A stretch of 64,000 bases of DNA, taken from the NCBI RefSeq assembly GCF_026230105.1, contig NC_079474.1, positions 42,980,294 through 43,044,293 on the forward strand. Direction: 5' to 3'. Both the position numbers and the translations under genes were made by a program. Shown here piece by piece: positions 36,519 through 49,287 of this stretch (positions are counted from its first letter, which is position 1; every line of letters starts with the position of its first letter). Source of the stretch: Diorhabda sublineata (lineage: Eukaryota > Arthropoda > Insecta > Coleoptera > Chrysomelidae). The notes beneath the pieces were generated by a model. The model was not told the DNA's origin. It saw only the letters and a program-made list of their open reading frames with translations, and did no database searches.

Positions 36519-37640
36519 TATAAATTTTTGAAAGCAAGGACTAATACACGCATTAAAAAAAGGTATTTCACTAAAAAAAATGATAATCCTGCATTATAAA
36601 TAGAAGAAGATCACTAATTTTAATGCAAAAAGTACTACAGTCGATGAAAAGATGATTGAAGTACTATGGTTGTAAATATACTCATCTTCAATTGAAATTT
36701 GTACAAATGTAGTACGAAATTAATTCATTTGCTCAAAATATCATGTTCATTAAGCGTAGACAAGTGGTAGGCTGTTATAAATAAATATATCTTTATTCAA
36801 TAAACAATTTATCTCATATATTTTTGCTAGAAAATTCTGATTATTCTCACTTGATATGAAGGCCAATAAAACCCAGAAAACCGTATCATGAAATTATATG
36901 ATGTTGCATCTGAATTTTCAATTTCGTAATCTAAATGTTTCAAGGAAAAGTGGAACGTCTTAGTAAAAGAAAATCAAGTTCTCGACAAAATGTTTTATTC
37001 TGAAGTTGATGGTACTATAACTGACGTTATTTTAAAATTTGTATTGTTGTCTATAACCCGGAAAATGGTTTAAAGGATGAACTTGAAATAAGCGGATTTA
37101 CTCTTAGAATTATCTCTCAACATATGCAACAAAAATTGGAGAAATACTTGAGCTCATTAATGAGTATGATATCCATATTATTGAAGTGGAAAAAAATAAT
37201 TAATGAAAAAATGATATTAAAACGAAACTGTATGATGTGGTGCTGTTCATAATAAAATTATGGACCACAAATATTTTGACTATTCATCAGCACGGAAACT
37301 AGGATTTAGATGAGAAAAAACAGTTACTGGGTCTAAGAAAAGCAAATATACTCCTGGGAGGAGTCTTGTCCTGAAGGCGCTACGCTTAGAAGACGATATA
37401 ACGTTCAGATTCTACTACGTAGTCGACGAAATTTCTGTCTGCAATATTTTGGAATGCGAGAATTCCAGAGTTTTAGACTTAGAGATGCAAAAAATAGAAA
37501 TCTATGGTAACTAGAGCTATCCCATATTCTCAAATCTCTGAAAGGAGTAGGATAAATATATTTTCAACCGAATGTAGCTTAGTTTTTGAAACATTTGTTT
37601 TTTCTTGAAGAATTGTAAGAAATGATTTGGTAACAAAATG
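36519..37640. other. Spacer with an unidentified open stretch
   Basis: Mostly AT-rich. At about 37313-37514 the plus strand has an open stretch of 60-odd codons without a start, reading KSKYTPGRSLVLKALRLEDD and YYVVDEISVCN; it is GC-richer than its surroundings. It may be transposon debris. No family recognised. Confidence 0.35.
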
Positions 37641-38510
37641 GACAGTTAGCTCAAACAAAGTCTTAGAAATAAATTCATTCTTCCACCATCATATGATGTT
37701 AAATTCGAATGACTTAACATGTATATATGTATGTATGTGGATATTGGGGTATCATAAACACTGCGACTTAAAGGATCTATTGTGTCCACCTTTCTTTCTG
37801 CGATACTGGAGAACTCAGTGTTCTGATCTCTGAATCCCATTCTTTTTAAAAAGTCTGTAGCTGCCAGAGATCTTCGTCTTCTATTTTATACGAGAGAATG
37901 AGGGTAGAGGTTTCGTCCTCTGTGCAACAAAATCTGCACGGTGCATTATCTAGCATCTTTAGATGTCTATGGAGGCAGAAGTGCCCCAATAGGACTTCTG
38001 TTAGTATTCGTAAATTGTTCTTACTTAGGCAGATACATTCAGCAGATCTCCTCTGGTTACTGTTTCCCCAGAAGAGTCTTTGTCTGTCTTAGTCCCTGTA
38101 AGTTGCCCTAATAAATGTTTCTGCTCCTATCTACTCTCTCTTCGAATGCGTTTTCTATTGATCTGTAGCTGATACCACAGGGTTCAGGTACCATGAAGAG
38201 CTTGTTTACCCCAGTTTTAGTGAGCTTATCAGTTATTTCATTTCTCTTCACTCAGGAATCCAATCGGGAATCCAATGCAGGGTAACTTAATTGTTCTCGA
38301 CAATTTCAAACGAGTTTGGATTTTATGATACTGGAAGCTGAAGCTCTAATTGCTGCTTGGCTATCAAGCAGGATGAGGATCTCCAGTTTGCGATAGCTGC
38401 TATCTGTATTGAACAAGATACATTTTTCAATTGCATAAATTTCTGATTGAAAATGCTCATGCTTTCAGATTGTTTAGTTCTGGTCCCGTACATTCCTATA
38501 TCAGGTCTAA
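37640..38510 (-). mobile_element. Non-LTR retrotransposon relic with RNase H domain
   Basis: On the minus strand, in broken frames, the C-terminal part of an R1/I/jockey-like element is visible. LDSQAAIRASAS (SDSQAA block of RNase H) lies near 38350, VTLHWIPDW near 38270 (VxLxWVPGH block), and a PEPCGISYRSIENAFEERV segment near 38150-38210. Then come LRQTKTLLG and a decayed leucine-rich and cysteine-containing tail near 37900-38080 (LLGHFCLHRHLKMLDNAPC, then RFCCTEDET). That order is the normal 3' end of such elements. Frameshifts and stops rule out function. The reverse transcriptase part is absent. Confidence 0.7.
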
Positions 38511-39640
38511 CGACTCAACATTTGTGCACACGTTTTTGTTCCTAGAGGAAATAATCAACTAGATCCTTATAATAAAAATTTATTGATTGGAGCAGAAACA
38601 TAATTTTGCTCTTCTGTATACTATAATTCTTAAGGGAACGTTATGAATTCTGTGTTGATTGACCAATTTGAAGATTTTTTGTAGTCAATAGTAGTCATTT
38701 CATATCATCATGCCTTCTAGTTTTTTATTGTTATTATTTTTATTGGTTATTGTTGGTATTCTTTTAAAAAATATCTTAAAACTTTGTCCGAATATAAAGA
38801 AGCAGTTTGTCGATTTGTTGCAGTCTACCACTTGTCAAGTGAGTACTGATTTGATTCGTTTTCCATCCTATAAATAGTTATTTTCTTTATACAAAACATT
38901 TTTCTGTAGCTCTATTTGAATGGAAGTTTATATAAAACGCCAGATAAAATAAACTTTTATTTTGATTCTATATGTTTTTAGTGATGCATCAAGAGTTCTA
39001 CAGAAATTTTTCAACTGTCTTCTAGAAAAACAATAGTTTCGATGTAATAACGAATTTAATGTTTTTGATAATTATGAGTAATATTAGACTGAATGACTAA
39101 ATGAATCGACAAGACTCTTCGTTGGAGCTTGATAACAATTTTCATACAAATGAAGAAATATCTTGCATAATTTTCAAAATATGGCGAAAGATCCTAGTGG
39201 TCGCCTTATTCTTAAAACCGAAATTTTATCCAAAAAATTTCCTCCTCAACTGAACTACCAGCATAAAACTTTCCCTTTTCTGTTTGCATTCAATAGAAAC
39301 TACAATGATATTTGTTCATATAAGTGTAATGTTTTATGGAAATATATCTTCGCCATTTCAATAAAATGTTATTGGCCGTTTTTCCAAATTATTCTAGAAA
39401 CATGTAATTTCAACCAAATCGGATGGTAAGTTCATCCTCCCTCCCCTATATATATACTTTAAATATTGAATTTTGAATCCTATGAAATTAATTTGAGATT
39501 TCCACAAGAATTTATACAACTTAAAGACACCTCAAATCTCATTTAATTATTTCCCAGACGATGGATACATAAATATTCAAAAGTTCGGAAAGTCAGTCTA
39601 CTTTGGTGTTTCATTGCCACGTTCCCATTAAGAAATCGCT
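38511..39640. other. AT-rich spacer
   Basis: No gene recognised. The open frame at about 39163-39429 has a weakly protein-like start but no recognisable motif. Confidence 0.45.
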
Positions 39641-40256
39641 TATATATATAATTTTCAAATATCTTGATTTTAAGTCTCTTCTGTAAGAGGTCATTAATAC
39701 AATGAAAAAATAGAACTGCATTAACCTAACCTAACCTATTCTAACCATGAAATATCAATAAAACATAAATTCAATTATAAAGATTCAAATATTGTTGAAA
39801 CGGAATCTAATACACGAAAAAGAGAACTTTTAGAAATAATTCACAATTCATAAAAACGAAAAAGCTGTAAATGATGGAAGAAAAATTTCAAAACAGGTAT
39901 TTTTTCAATTTAAATTTACTATTTTTCCAAAAATCATCTATAAATGATTTCTATAACTCAATAGTTGGCAATATAGAAACCTCTGTGATTGTGAAATCTT
40001 TGAAATGATGAAAAAGACCTAAATAATTTAAATAAAATCTCTATTGTTAGAAGACTACGAATAATTTGCTTAATGCTACATATTTCAGATGTGAAGACAC
40101 AAGAAAAATTAATTTTTCTCATTAGAACAAAGTTATATTTTGATATTAAAATGAGTCGAAACGTTAATTTTTATCAATCTTTTAAAAATTATTGAAAAAT
40201 TTTGAAACAGAAAAGACCTCAAATCAAAAACATTTAGAAACATAAACATATCAAAC
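39641..40256. mobile_element. Fold-back MITE, copy 2, enlarged
   Basis: The left end (about 39658-39690) carries CTTGATTTTAAGTCTCTTCTG, and the right end (about 40142-40256) carries the inverted arm with GTCGAAACGTTAA, AACAGAAAAGACCTCAAATC and CATATCAAACGG. Both match the fold-back MITE at 13.02-13.29 kb. The arms are further apart here, with a TTAACCTAACC run and the 124-bp repeat (39874-39997) between them, so other DNA was inserted or the left arm was rearranged. Confidence 0.55.
39874..39997 (+). repeat. 124-bp dispersed repeat, copy 2
   Basis: Ungapped match to 36395-36518, 3479 bases upstream. This copy lies between the arms of the second fold-back MITE, which shows that the 124-bp unit can occur in a different context. 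Confidence 0.85.
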
Positions 40257-43200
40257 GGTTATTATGTATTACGTGAAAAAAACCTATAACAGCTCGATTT
40301 TATTTTTAAATTGACAATTTACAATATAAAAATATCATCCCTCTCCAGCACTCCCCTGAATGAAGAGTTTCGATTAAGTGAGCCATAATTAAATTTAATA
40401 AGTGCACAAATATGATTCTGAAGAATTCATGACAATTGTTTATTTGGATTTTTGACTAATAATTAAATATCTTCAAATATCTTTTCCTGCTCTTTAGCAG
40501 GACAAATATGAAAATACCTAATAATTTCTAAAGAATATTCTAATAGATAAGACAATTTTGCTGATTTAGAAGTTAGAAGTTAACGAAAGAAATTAACAAA
40601 ATAACTCCTGAGGTCATTCACAAGAATTCCAAAATCGCCTCGATTATAGTCAAGAAGTGAATTGTGGTCGGTTTGAACATTTAATTCAATTGTGAAGTAC
40701 ACTATCAATATTATCATTTTAATTCTACGTTTTGTGATACATTATTAAAATTTTACATCTTTTATAAACCTTATATTGCTGAATAGAGGATTAAAATCTC
40801 TTTCCAGCAAGTTGCTACACGACCCCCTTTCTTATTTAAAATTTTTGAGGATGTGCTTATAAATCAGAGGGCTTGCTGAAGGAGGATGTTATTATCATAC
40901 TGTAAATTGTCTATTTGAGAATAAAAATCGACTTGTTTTAGATTTTTTCACATAGTACATAACGCTAAAATTGAATTTATTCCATACCTATGGACCGCAT
41001 TGTATATATGGATACCACTTATCCTTTTTACCTGCAACAATTTTACCTCCACTCGATCTAATGCTCCCAGGATCTATTTAGACACTTGTTCTACTGATAA
41101 ATGCTTTTACATGCTCTGCTGATTATTTTACCCCCGTCAACTCTAATCTCAAACTAACTTCTTTTTAAAACTCTCAAACAATGAATCCTAGTCGGAAATG
41201 TCGTATTTTGTACCCTTCCTCATTTAATTTTGTGCTTTCTTGAATATGGAATAGAGGGAGAAATTAGCTGAGTCAGGACATTGGAACAAATGAATTTTAA
41301 TTACTTTCCGAATTTAAACCTGTTAGTAATTTTCATCTACCCCATGAGTTCAAATTAAATAGCTGTTTAATTTGGAAGTTATACACCGAAGGTTTCAATA
41401 AAAATTCTTTATCCTAGATCAAAGGTTATAGTATTTACAGTCGCAGGGAATTAATGGTATCAAGAAGAACCTGGAATTCATTTATAAGTTCGTATGTCTA
41501 CTACTAGAGGTTTTAATTGAATAATGAAATTGTGATATCCAATAAAAAACTAATTCAATTGTGGTTTAGTACAAAGTTAATTTGGATATAGTGTATAGTG
41601 GATGCTTTGTTATAAAAAATGCCAGTGATTCTGATTGTACCCATTTGGTTGTAGAAAACTCTTTCATATCAGAATAAAAGCAATTGACTTATCAATAACT
41701 GAATGGTGGTTATAGCAGTATATCCAAAATCACATCTACCCATAAAACTGGATTATAAACTATAGTTATCGATAAGTAACGGATTCCAAACATTTCAAAT
41801 CATTTGAAACTTAAATACAGTGTTGAGAAACTTAGGAATACAATAGATGTTTTTTCTTAAGTTTTGTTTGGAGGATAAATGCTTCGTCTCTTAATAAAAA
41901 TTCAATGTAGAAAATCACGACTTCATAAGAACGTATTTCAATGAAACTCGCTTAAAAGTAGTTTAACTGTAGTGAACTTTCTTTTATCATTGATCATACC
42001 AATAGTTCGAGTAAATTCAAAGTTATTATAGTAAATGGAGTTTGTGGAAATACTGAAAAACATTTAGTTCTATGGCAAGTGGGAAATGTCTACATGTATC
42101 AACACGATTTTTCGTTTATCTATAATGATTTAAGTGAAAACTTGTATCGCTTGCTTAAGACATCTTATTACAACTTCATCACTAATTAAAGTGGAATTGT
42201 TCAGTTATTTCTAATTACTCTTTCCTTCGTCGTCTCTACAACTTTCTAAGTTATTCCAATCGGTATGTCCATCCTTTCGACGGCTCTCTCAACGTAGCGC
42301 AAGATCGCAGATTGTTTTTGTAAGGATAGAATATGAGTAATGAATTTTACATAACTGCTCCTAACAAAAACGTATGTATAAAAAAAGCAAGAGGGCCTAT
42401 CGTATTAAAATCTTTCAATTTCATAATAAACTCTTCATTAAATCGCTCTAACTGAAATATTTTCTTGAACAGAATGATTAAAATATTCTCAATTCAAATT
42501 TGTTGCTTCCAGTCTTCGAAAATTGCTTTTCAGTTCCTTCTCCATTTTACAAGGATTCAAATTAACGTTGAAGAATCCATTTTAACATTTCCAACGAGAA
42601 ATAAATGAATAACATTGACACTTAATCTAGTCCAGTCACTTTCAGTTATAACTCCAAAACAGATTGGATTATATAAAATCAACATTGAATACGAACTTGA
42701 AGTAAGATTTCAAAGTTACTGAAACTGAATTTTTCTCTAGAACCAATTTGAGATAAGTTTGAAGGAAAAAGTTGAGCGGTGGATTTCTGACAAATAGCTT
42801 GATTTTGAATTGTTTGATTTTGTGAATATGTTTGAATAGTTGTTAACTAACGTTGATAAAATTTACGCTTACACATACATTCACTGCTTTTAAAAACTTA
42901 GTTCATATCAAATATGTATGTATCATTTTAACAAACTCTAATTTAGTATGATCACTTTATAAAAAGAATAAATTGTTTTTATATTCAAAAGTTTTTGTCA
43001 TTCACCACAACAATTCAAAATATCTTATTTCTATACCCCGCTTTCATCTAGGGCTCAGGTATTGTAATCAAAATCTAATAACTTCGTATTTTCTTTTATT
43101 AAGCCAATTTATCCAGCTTCCAAGGGTGCAAATACGACCTTTTTGACCTTTTTGGAATACGAGGAAGGATATGACAGAAGGGAAAGTGAAAAAATAAAAA

Positions 43201-44109
43201 CTGAAATAACATGCAGTCTTATAAATTTATTTCCGGTGTTTTGTCAGTTAGTGGAATATAATAAAGAAGTTATTGGAATAGATAATTCATTTAAAGTTGT
43301 TTCGTACAGAAAATTAGCTTAAAGCAATTTTTCTCTAATACAAGTTTCACTACATTCTCACACTTCACATAATTAACATCATTAAATCTAACTAATCAAC
43401 TAATGCAATGGAATTGTCTTGACTCGAGATTAAATTCTAAGGTTTTTTTGAAAAATATTGTGATATGGGGAAGACGCCTTGATTATACTTTTGATTTAGA
43501 TCTTGTCACCAGATTTTTCTTTTCAAGCACCCTATGTGCTTAAAAAGAAAAATTTTGACATTCAGAAATCAAGATGGGGCAGATGAATGCCATACCGAAA
43601 GAACCGTTCCAGAAATGCTTAAAGTCATGGATTCAACATTGGGATAAGTACTGAACAAAAGATAGTTACCTTGAAGATTAATTAGAATTTCTTGTTACTT
43701 GTTTATTTGGTTCTCAATAAAATAATTGGCCTTACTTTCAATTGATACGAATTTATTATAGAAAAATCATTTTTTAAATTAATTGATCATAAAATATGGA
43801 ATATGTGTTATTTTAGAAACTGAGTATTAACACAATGCTTGCTTTTTATATTGATACAATCGAACAAAAGTGGCGTTGATGAGTTGTGTTTGTCGCACCA
43901 CCGTATTTGTGATTATTGACTTTTGTTATTGCCACCAGTAACAATTTAAAAATTTATTGAGCAAGCTGTTAATAGTGAACGTTTAAAAGTAGCAAGATTT
44001 GCAAAAAGGTAATTCACCCGTGAGGGTTCCCGTTGGATGATTTTTTATTATTTTAAGCTCGGCTACAATGCATAGAATCGTTACTTTACTGTTTAAAATT
44101 AGTTTGAAG
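40257..44109. other. AT-rich non-coding DNA
   Basis: The longest plain stretch of the window. No gene, transposon protein or clear inverted repeat recognised. Confidence 0.5.
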
Positions 44110-44530
44110 AATGGTCGTGCGTCCGTTAGTATTTAATATCGAGAAGGTTGGCCAAAATGGCTGTCATTCCAAGAAACTTCGATAGTGTGCTCAACATGAT
44201 TGAAGAAGATTGGCATGTGACTCGCAGGTAGATAGAGGATGTCATAGCTTGCAAAATAATAGTTTTTGCATGAAAATTTAGATGTGAGAAATATTTGTTC
44301 CAAATGGACTCCGCATGCCAGTTCCCGCGAAGCATATCAAACAACTAAATAGTTGAGAAAGAGAAAACTTAAATATTCGTATTAACCCGATTTATCTCCT
44401 TTTTCTTGTTTCCCACTGTTAAATAAGAGGTGCATGGGCAGCTATTTTCATTACCTCAAGAAGCTATTGTAGACATTCAAAATCATGTTCAGAACTGGTT
44501 TGAACGTGTGCAAAAATGTATAGAGGGCGA
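44110..44530 (+). mobile_element. mariner transposase relic, internally deleted
   Basis: In broken plus-strand frames an N-terminal segment reads GWPKMAVIPRNFDSVLNMIE (about 44135-44210), followed by NLDVRNICSKWTPH near 44275-44325. A C-terminal segment reads NWFERVQKCIEG near 44493-44530. These are the GRPKTAVxxENI, HLxVRKICSRWxPH and NWFxRMQKCI blocks of a mariner transposase. All three catalytic blocks are missing, so this is a deletion derivative. It is close in type to the relic at 6.15-6.9 kb. Confidence 0.7.
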
Positions 44531-45438
44531 GATTCCTTTTTTTTTAATTCTAAAATTCAAACTTCTTATATACAGACAAAAAACTTTTTGTGAGCTTCTC
44601 TTTAACTAAAATCAAGATGAAATAGTTTGACATTAGATGATGTGGAAGTATAAACCATTATCATCAATTTCTTTTGGTGAATTCACTAAGATAAAACCAT
44701 GAAGCTATCTTGTTGGAAATAACGTTTATTCTCGAAGGTTTTTATGTTTAAAGTTTCCTCACATAAATTTATGTACTATGAATTGATGTATGTACGTTAT
44801 ATATCACATCAAAAACATTCTAAAAACACTATAGACCACTATACCAACACTAACAATTACACACACACACACCAAGAGCTCCATAAACTCGTACGTGTTA
44901 GGTACCAAATACACCTATTCCAGCCCCTGTGAGTCAATTCCTAAAACTAATGTGAAGATAAGAGTTTTATTCTAATCTTGAAAACTGAAGTGTGTTACTG
45001 AGTTAGACCCACTGGTGTCTTTTCACTTTCATTTTGTCTTTGCTACTACATTACACAATGCACACAGTATGTCTGTTTTTACCACTGCTTTAGCTCAATA
45101 GATTCAACTCTTTTGAGCCTTCTCATTAGGTTGCTGTTTCTTACATACCTAGGTGCGGCAATAATACCCTTGGGTTTTTTTGGGATATTTGTAGCTTGAG
45201 CTCGTACACCCCCAAAATTATAAGCCACGTAGTCTTTAAAAACTGTTTGTGTAACAACTAACTCGCAACCTCGCAGTTTCTACCTTATTAACAACATATT
45301 TTTCTATCTTTGTAATTAAGTTTTCCCTTGTCATCTAAATAAGTTCTTTGTATTGTAGCTTCTCGTTTATTTCTTATAAAATTAATTTCATATTAAGCCT
45401 AATGTGCCAGATTTTTGTTCAAACATTGATTTCATTAG
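44531..45438. other. AT-rich spacer with a short AC repeat
   Basis: Holds a short (AC)n run at about 44861-44872. Nothing else recognised. Confidence 0.5.
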
Positions 45439-45568
45439 CGTCTTATTCAGTTTCACCAAATGCTAGTACATATGTGCTGTCTACAAATAAAGGTGCTGTA
45501 GTTCAATCTATTGCTGGTATATCAAACGCCATACAACAGCGCTCCCAGAGCACTGCTTCGGCCATTAG
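45439..45568 (+). CDS. Candidate exon of an unidentified plus-strand gene
   Basis: A 130-base block lies between a good acceptor (GATTTCATTAG at 45438) and a good donor (ATTAG|GTAGTA at 45569). It is open across its length in one frame (two bases, 42 codons, two bases). The frame reads SYSVSPNASTYVLSTNKGAV, then QSIAGISNAIQQRSQST. GC content is clearly higher than in the flanks, and the composition is protein-like. All minus-strand frames contain stops, so it is not a Stac exon. I do not recognise the family, and no partner exon was identified. Confidence 0.4.
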
Positions 45569-45853
45569 GTAGTACTAAAAACACAAAAAGAAGAAGAACA
45601 CAGAGCAAGGAAGACGAAAGTTGGAAATCTCATCCGACAAAATTGGTTAATTTTCTTCACGAATTTGCGTGACGACAGTTCGTACCATGTGTCGTAAATA
45701 GTTTGTTGAAGAATCAGCAACTTCAGCTTGCGTCTGTGACAAAAATTTTTGCGTAGGAAATGTACGTCTACACTTGACATAAATCCTGGGTGTTGCAAAA
45801 AATTTTACCGAATGCTAAGCAACAAAGAATTTATGTGAGATGTAGACCCGGCT

Positions 45854-46141
45854 TTATGGTGAGTCCACACGATAGAGACTTCCATAAAATTCTATAAAAT
45901 TTAGTCTGTGCAAACTAGACAGTACAGACAAATGTCGGTGTGATCCAAAAGTCGGAATATGCATGTAAGTCTGCGTATTTATCGTAGCTAAGAAATTTAA
46001 ATTGTATTTTCGAACGAAAAGTAATGAAAAGTCTATATAGACATTCTATCCAAATGTTTGGGTAAAATTTTCTACTCCGATTTCATAGTCTATACAGATA
46101 TCCGTGCGAACAAAAGTTTGAATCGTGTGGAGCCACTATTA
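45854..46141. mobile_element. Short MITE with 20-bp terminal inverted repeats
   Basis: The left end TTATGGTGAGTCCACACGAT and the complement of the right end TAATAGTGGCTCCACACGAT agree at 16 of 20 positions. The 288-bp interior has no open frame of note. It fits a non-autonomous DNA transposon. The superfamily is not settled, because no clean target-site duplication can be read. Confidence 0.55.
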
Positions 46142-47279
46142 TACGTAATTTTTTTTTAATAATGTGGGATATTATGCTAGAACTACAACAAGAAACACAG
46201 CTGGACATGAATATATTCTTTTCTTCTATTCCTTTTTCTTTTTCTTCCCATTCTCCTTCAATGATAGGAAATCTTCTTAGACATATTTTTTTAAAAATGG
46301 ATTTTACTATTAATGCAGATGTTAGTGTGTACGATGTGTACCTGTTTACATGTTTTTTAGGTTTCACGAATCATTATGATCCTTGTCATCTACATCTAGG
46401 TACGTGTTTTATTTTGTAGTTTATGTAAACTAATTCTACTATTACTTTTTGGTAAGTGTTGAACGAATTTATCTTGTTATCAAGGCATTATTAGGTGATT
46501 TTTCAAATAAATGTTTCTCCTTATTCTGTGTTCTAGTTCTTTTGATGTTAATATATGTCTTTTTCTGAGGATTACTCCATTTATCACTGAGAGAATTTCA
46601 ACTAATTCAGTTCTGTTTCGAGAAATTATTCAAACGTTAGTAAATCATCTGTATTAAGACGACAACTTTGTGTATTTGGTAGTATTTACTTGAAATTGAT
46701 TTGAATTTTCACTTTTTTCCCTTATAATGAATTTTAGTTATGATGATATTAAGCTACGTATAATGTTGTTGGTAACTATGAATTTGGGTTAACTCGAAGC
46801 GACAACAAAACCCTGTAATTTACATTCCAAAGAGGCAATCAATGATTTAATTAACGAACCGTTAACCTCAATCCAGTCAACTACAGGTCACAATGCCAAT
46901 CATGAAGTTTGACGTCTTAAAAGACTGATTAACTCGAGGAAATTTGAAATTAATACACTAAGAAAACTTGTGATAGGAAAATGAACTACCGATTAGCTTG
47001 AGAGAGAGAGAGAAATGCTTTGTTGTCAGAAAATTGTTCCAATATGTAAACAAAAGCTTATAAAAACTAAAAAAAAGACATAAAAATAACTAAATGAAAT
47101 AAAATTTCAATATACAGAAGAAAACCACAATGAATAACAAAGTCCATAGCAAAAATTAAACCAGTATGCCGCATTCTCGAAATCGAATATTATTATTAAA
47201 AGTCGTTTACAGAGTAGAAGGTACTTTTCAGTAAATATGTCCTCAAATTATCGCGTAATGCGAATGTGAATTTTTTTAC
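46142..47279. other. AT-rich spacer
   Basis: No gene recognised. Holds a short AG run near 46999-47012. Confidence 0.5.
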
Positions 47280-48420
47280 ATTGTCAAATATTGAGCCCTA
47301 CACTAATTCTGAACGGGGAGTAGGTAGGTAAAGATCGTGCTCCGCGTTCCTAAGTGGATAGCCGTACAACGATCTTTCTGATATTACGAATTAGGCATTC
47401 AAAGATGAATAAGGAAGGAATTTTTAATCTTTTAAAGAAGTCCTACTGTTTAGTCCGAGCTATTTGTAGTTTGAAGATTGAGTCCTACCACACGTACCCC
47501 AGAAGGGAAGGGCATATCGGAGATAAGACTCAATAAGGACATAATAGACTGTTCAGGAGGTGGATAAGTTCTGTTCTTTGGAAACTGATCTCAGCGCAAA
47601 GCAGGAAGAACTTAATTTTTTAGATAAGGCGGCTATATGTAACTCCCATTTCAAGGAATTGTCCACAACAAGCCCCAAGATTCAGATTCAACGACGTCAA
47701 TGTTGGTGTTATCCAATAAAAAAGGCTGCAATATATTTTTGTATTATGAAACTTTGGTTTTAGAAACGGTGAGACAGAGAAGATTAGAATCGCACCATGA
47801 TTTGAGGGTGATTAGGTTGCTCCAGGGGAAACTAGTTTCGTGTCTGCAAATAGACATATTTTACCACTGATGTCTAGATAGGTGATGTCATTTATAAAGA
47901 GGAGAAGAAACAAAATAGGGCCTAGTATTGAGCCTTGTGGCACTCTCCATTCTATTGGCTTGCAAGATCACATCGTTGTATCGACCCTTACAAGCTGACT
48001 TCTGTTGGTAAGGTATGACTCAAACCATGCGAGAGGTGTTCCCCTGAAACCGTAGTATTGCAATTTGTTGATTGAAATATTGTGATTAACACAATCGAAA
48101 GCTTTAGAAAAATTACAAAATGTTGTTACAGAGGATGGCTCTTTAGGCTAGAGTACACTTTATTGGGGAGGGAGAATATAGCATTTGTTATGTAAAAATC
48201 CAAATTGATGAGTCGTAAGTATTTTATATTTAAACAGAAATGATTAAAGCCTTTCTTTGACCAATCTTTCTATGATCTTAGATAACGTGGGAAGGATCCC
48301 ATTGGGCGATATTTCGATGCTTGATTTTTTCATTTTCTACATACGCCATATTTAGAGAAGTGGTTTTATAATGTACTTAATGTATGAATCGGATATGCCG
48401 CTTTTTACTAACCAAAGAAG
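47280..48420 (-). mobile_element. Non-LTR retrotransposon RT relic (CR1/jockey-like)
   Basis: About 1.1 kb on the minus strand follows a non-LTR reverse transcriptase from its front motifs to its C terminus, with stops and a few shifts. In order: PIGILPTLSKIIERLVKERL (about 48240-48300), TTHQFGF, FSKAFDCVNHNISINKLQYY (about 48060-48115, motif A), and [20 protein letters not shown] (about 47890-47950, motif B). Next are LFADTKL (about 47855, decayed FADD catalytic box) and SLKWELHIAALSKKL (about 47630-47675). LRYALPFWGTC lies near 47490-47520, and the tail RNAEHDLYLPTPRSEL near 47320. The final catalytic D of the box is T. The C-terminal motifs resemble CR1/L2/Crack or jockey-type elements; the clade is not certain. 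Confidence 0.8.
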
Positions 48421-49287
48421 TTTGTTATTGAGCCTCCTAAATATCGACAAATATATGGTGAAAACAATTTTTTGTCTATTAAATTGATTTGTATATGTAT
48501 ATACAAGTGAAAATCAAAACTACAGATAGAGAAATATGCATGAGTAAATGCATTGAATGCAGAAAATGTGATAGTGAAAGAATTGAAATTAGAAACTGTA
48601 ACACAAATAATATAAATTTGTGTGTGTCTTCTCAGAATAAATACACAGTCGGTCAATTGTTGGAATAAAGACAATAAAAAAGGGTTCAGTAATTTATTAG
48701 ATAGAAAAATTCTTTTTGTCTATTTATAAAAATGAAAAAATTATATTACTAGTACATAAACTCGTTCAAAATACATTTCCATTGAAGGAATTGATCACTT
48801 ATATTATACTCCACTAAAGACATCTTTATATTTTCATGTTTCAGTATATCAAGGAAAGCAAATAATAAGAAATATTTATACAATTTTTACTCAAACGTAT
48901 ATTCCAAAATAATTCGTTAAAATATTACAATATGTGTCTGCTTCATTTTTTAATTCAGACGCAATTTCATTGATTTCAAATGAAGCCCTAGTGAATAAGA
49001 AATGATTACGTAATTTAGAGACGTTACATTCAACAGACAAAGCGTGACATTTGAAAAATTCTGAAGAATGGCGAGGAAAAATATGCTCAAATCACAAGGC
49101 TCAGACAAGAAATGAGTCGAATTTTATCAAAATCCATACACTAAAAAGAATAATATTAATTGAAGAGATAAAAGAAGTTACGTTGAATCATATTATAATT
49201 GATCAAAATTGAGTTTTCCTAATTTTTTTGTATTAGTAAAAATTGTATAAAACTTGTGTTTCTCAACTACCTCATGGATAAACAAAC
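48421..49287. other. Presumed Stac intron, no other feature
   Basis: AT-rich sequence downstream of the third recognised Stac exon. No further exon is seen here. Confidence 0.5.

Noticed and set aside
39163..39429. Plus-strand open frame starting near AKDPSGRL
   Set aside because: No family motif, and the second half is chance-like; not enough to call a gene.
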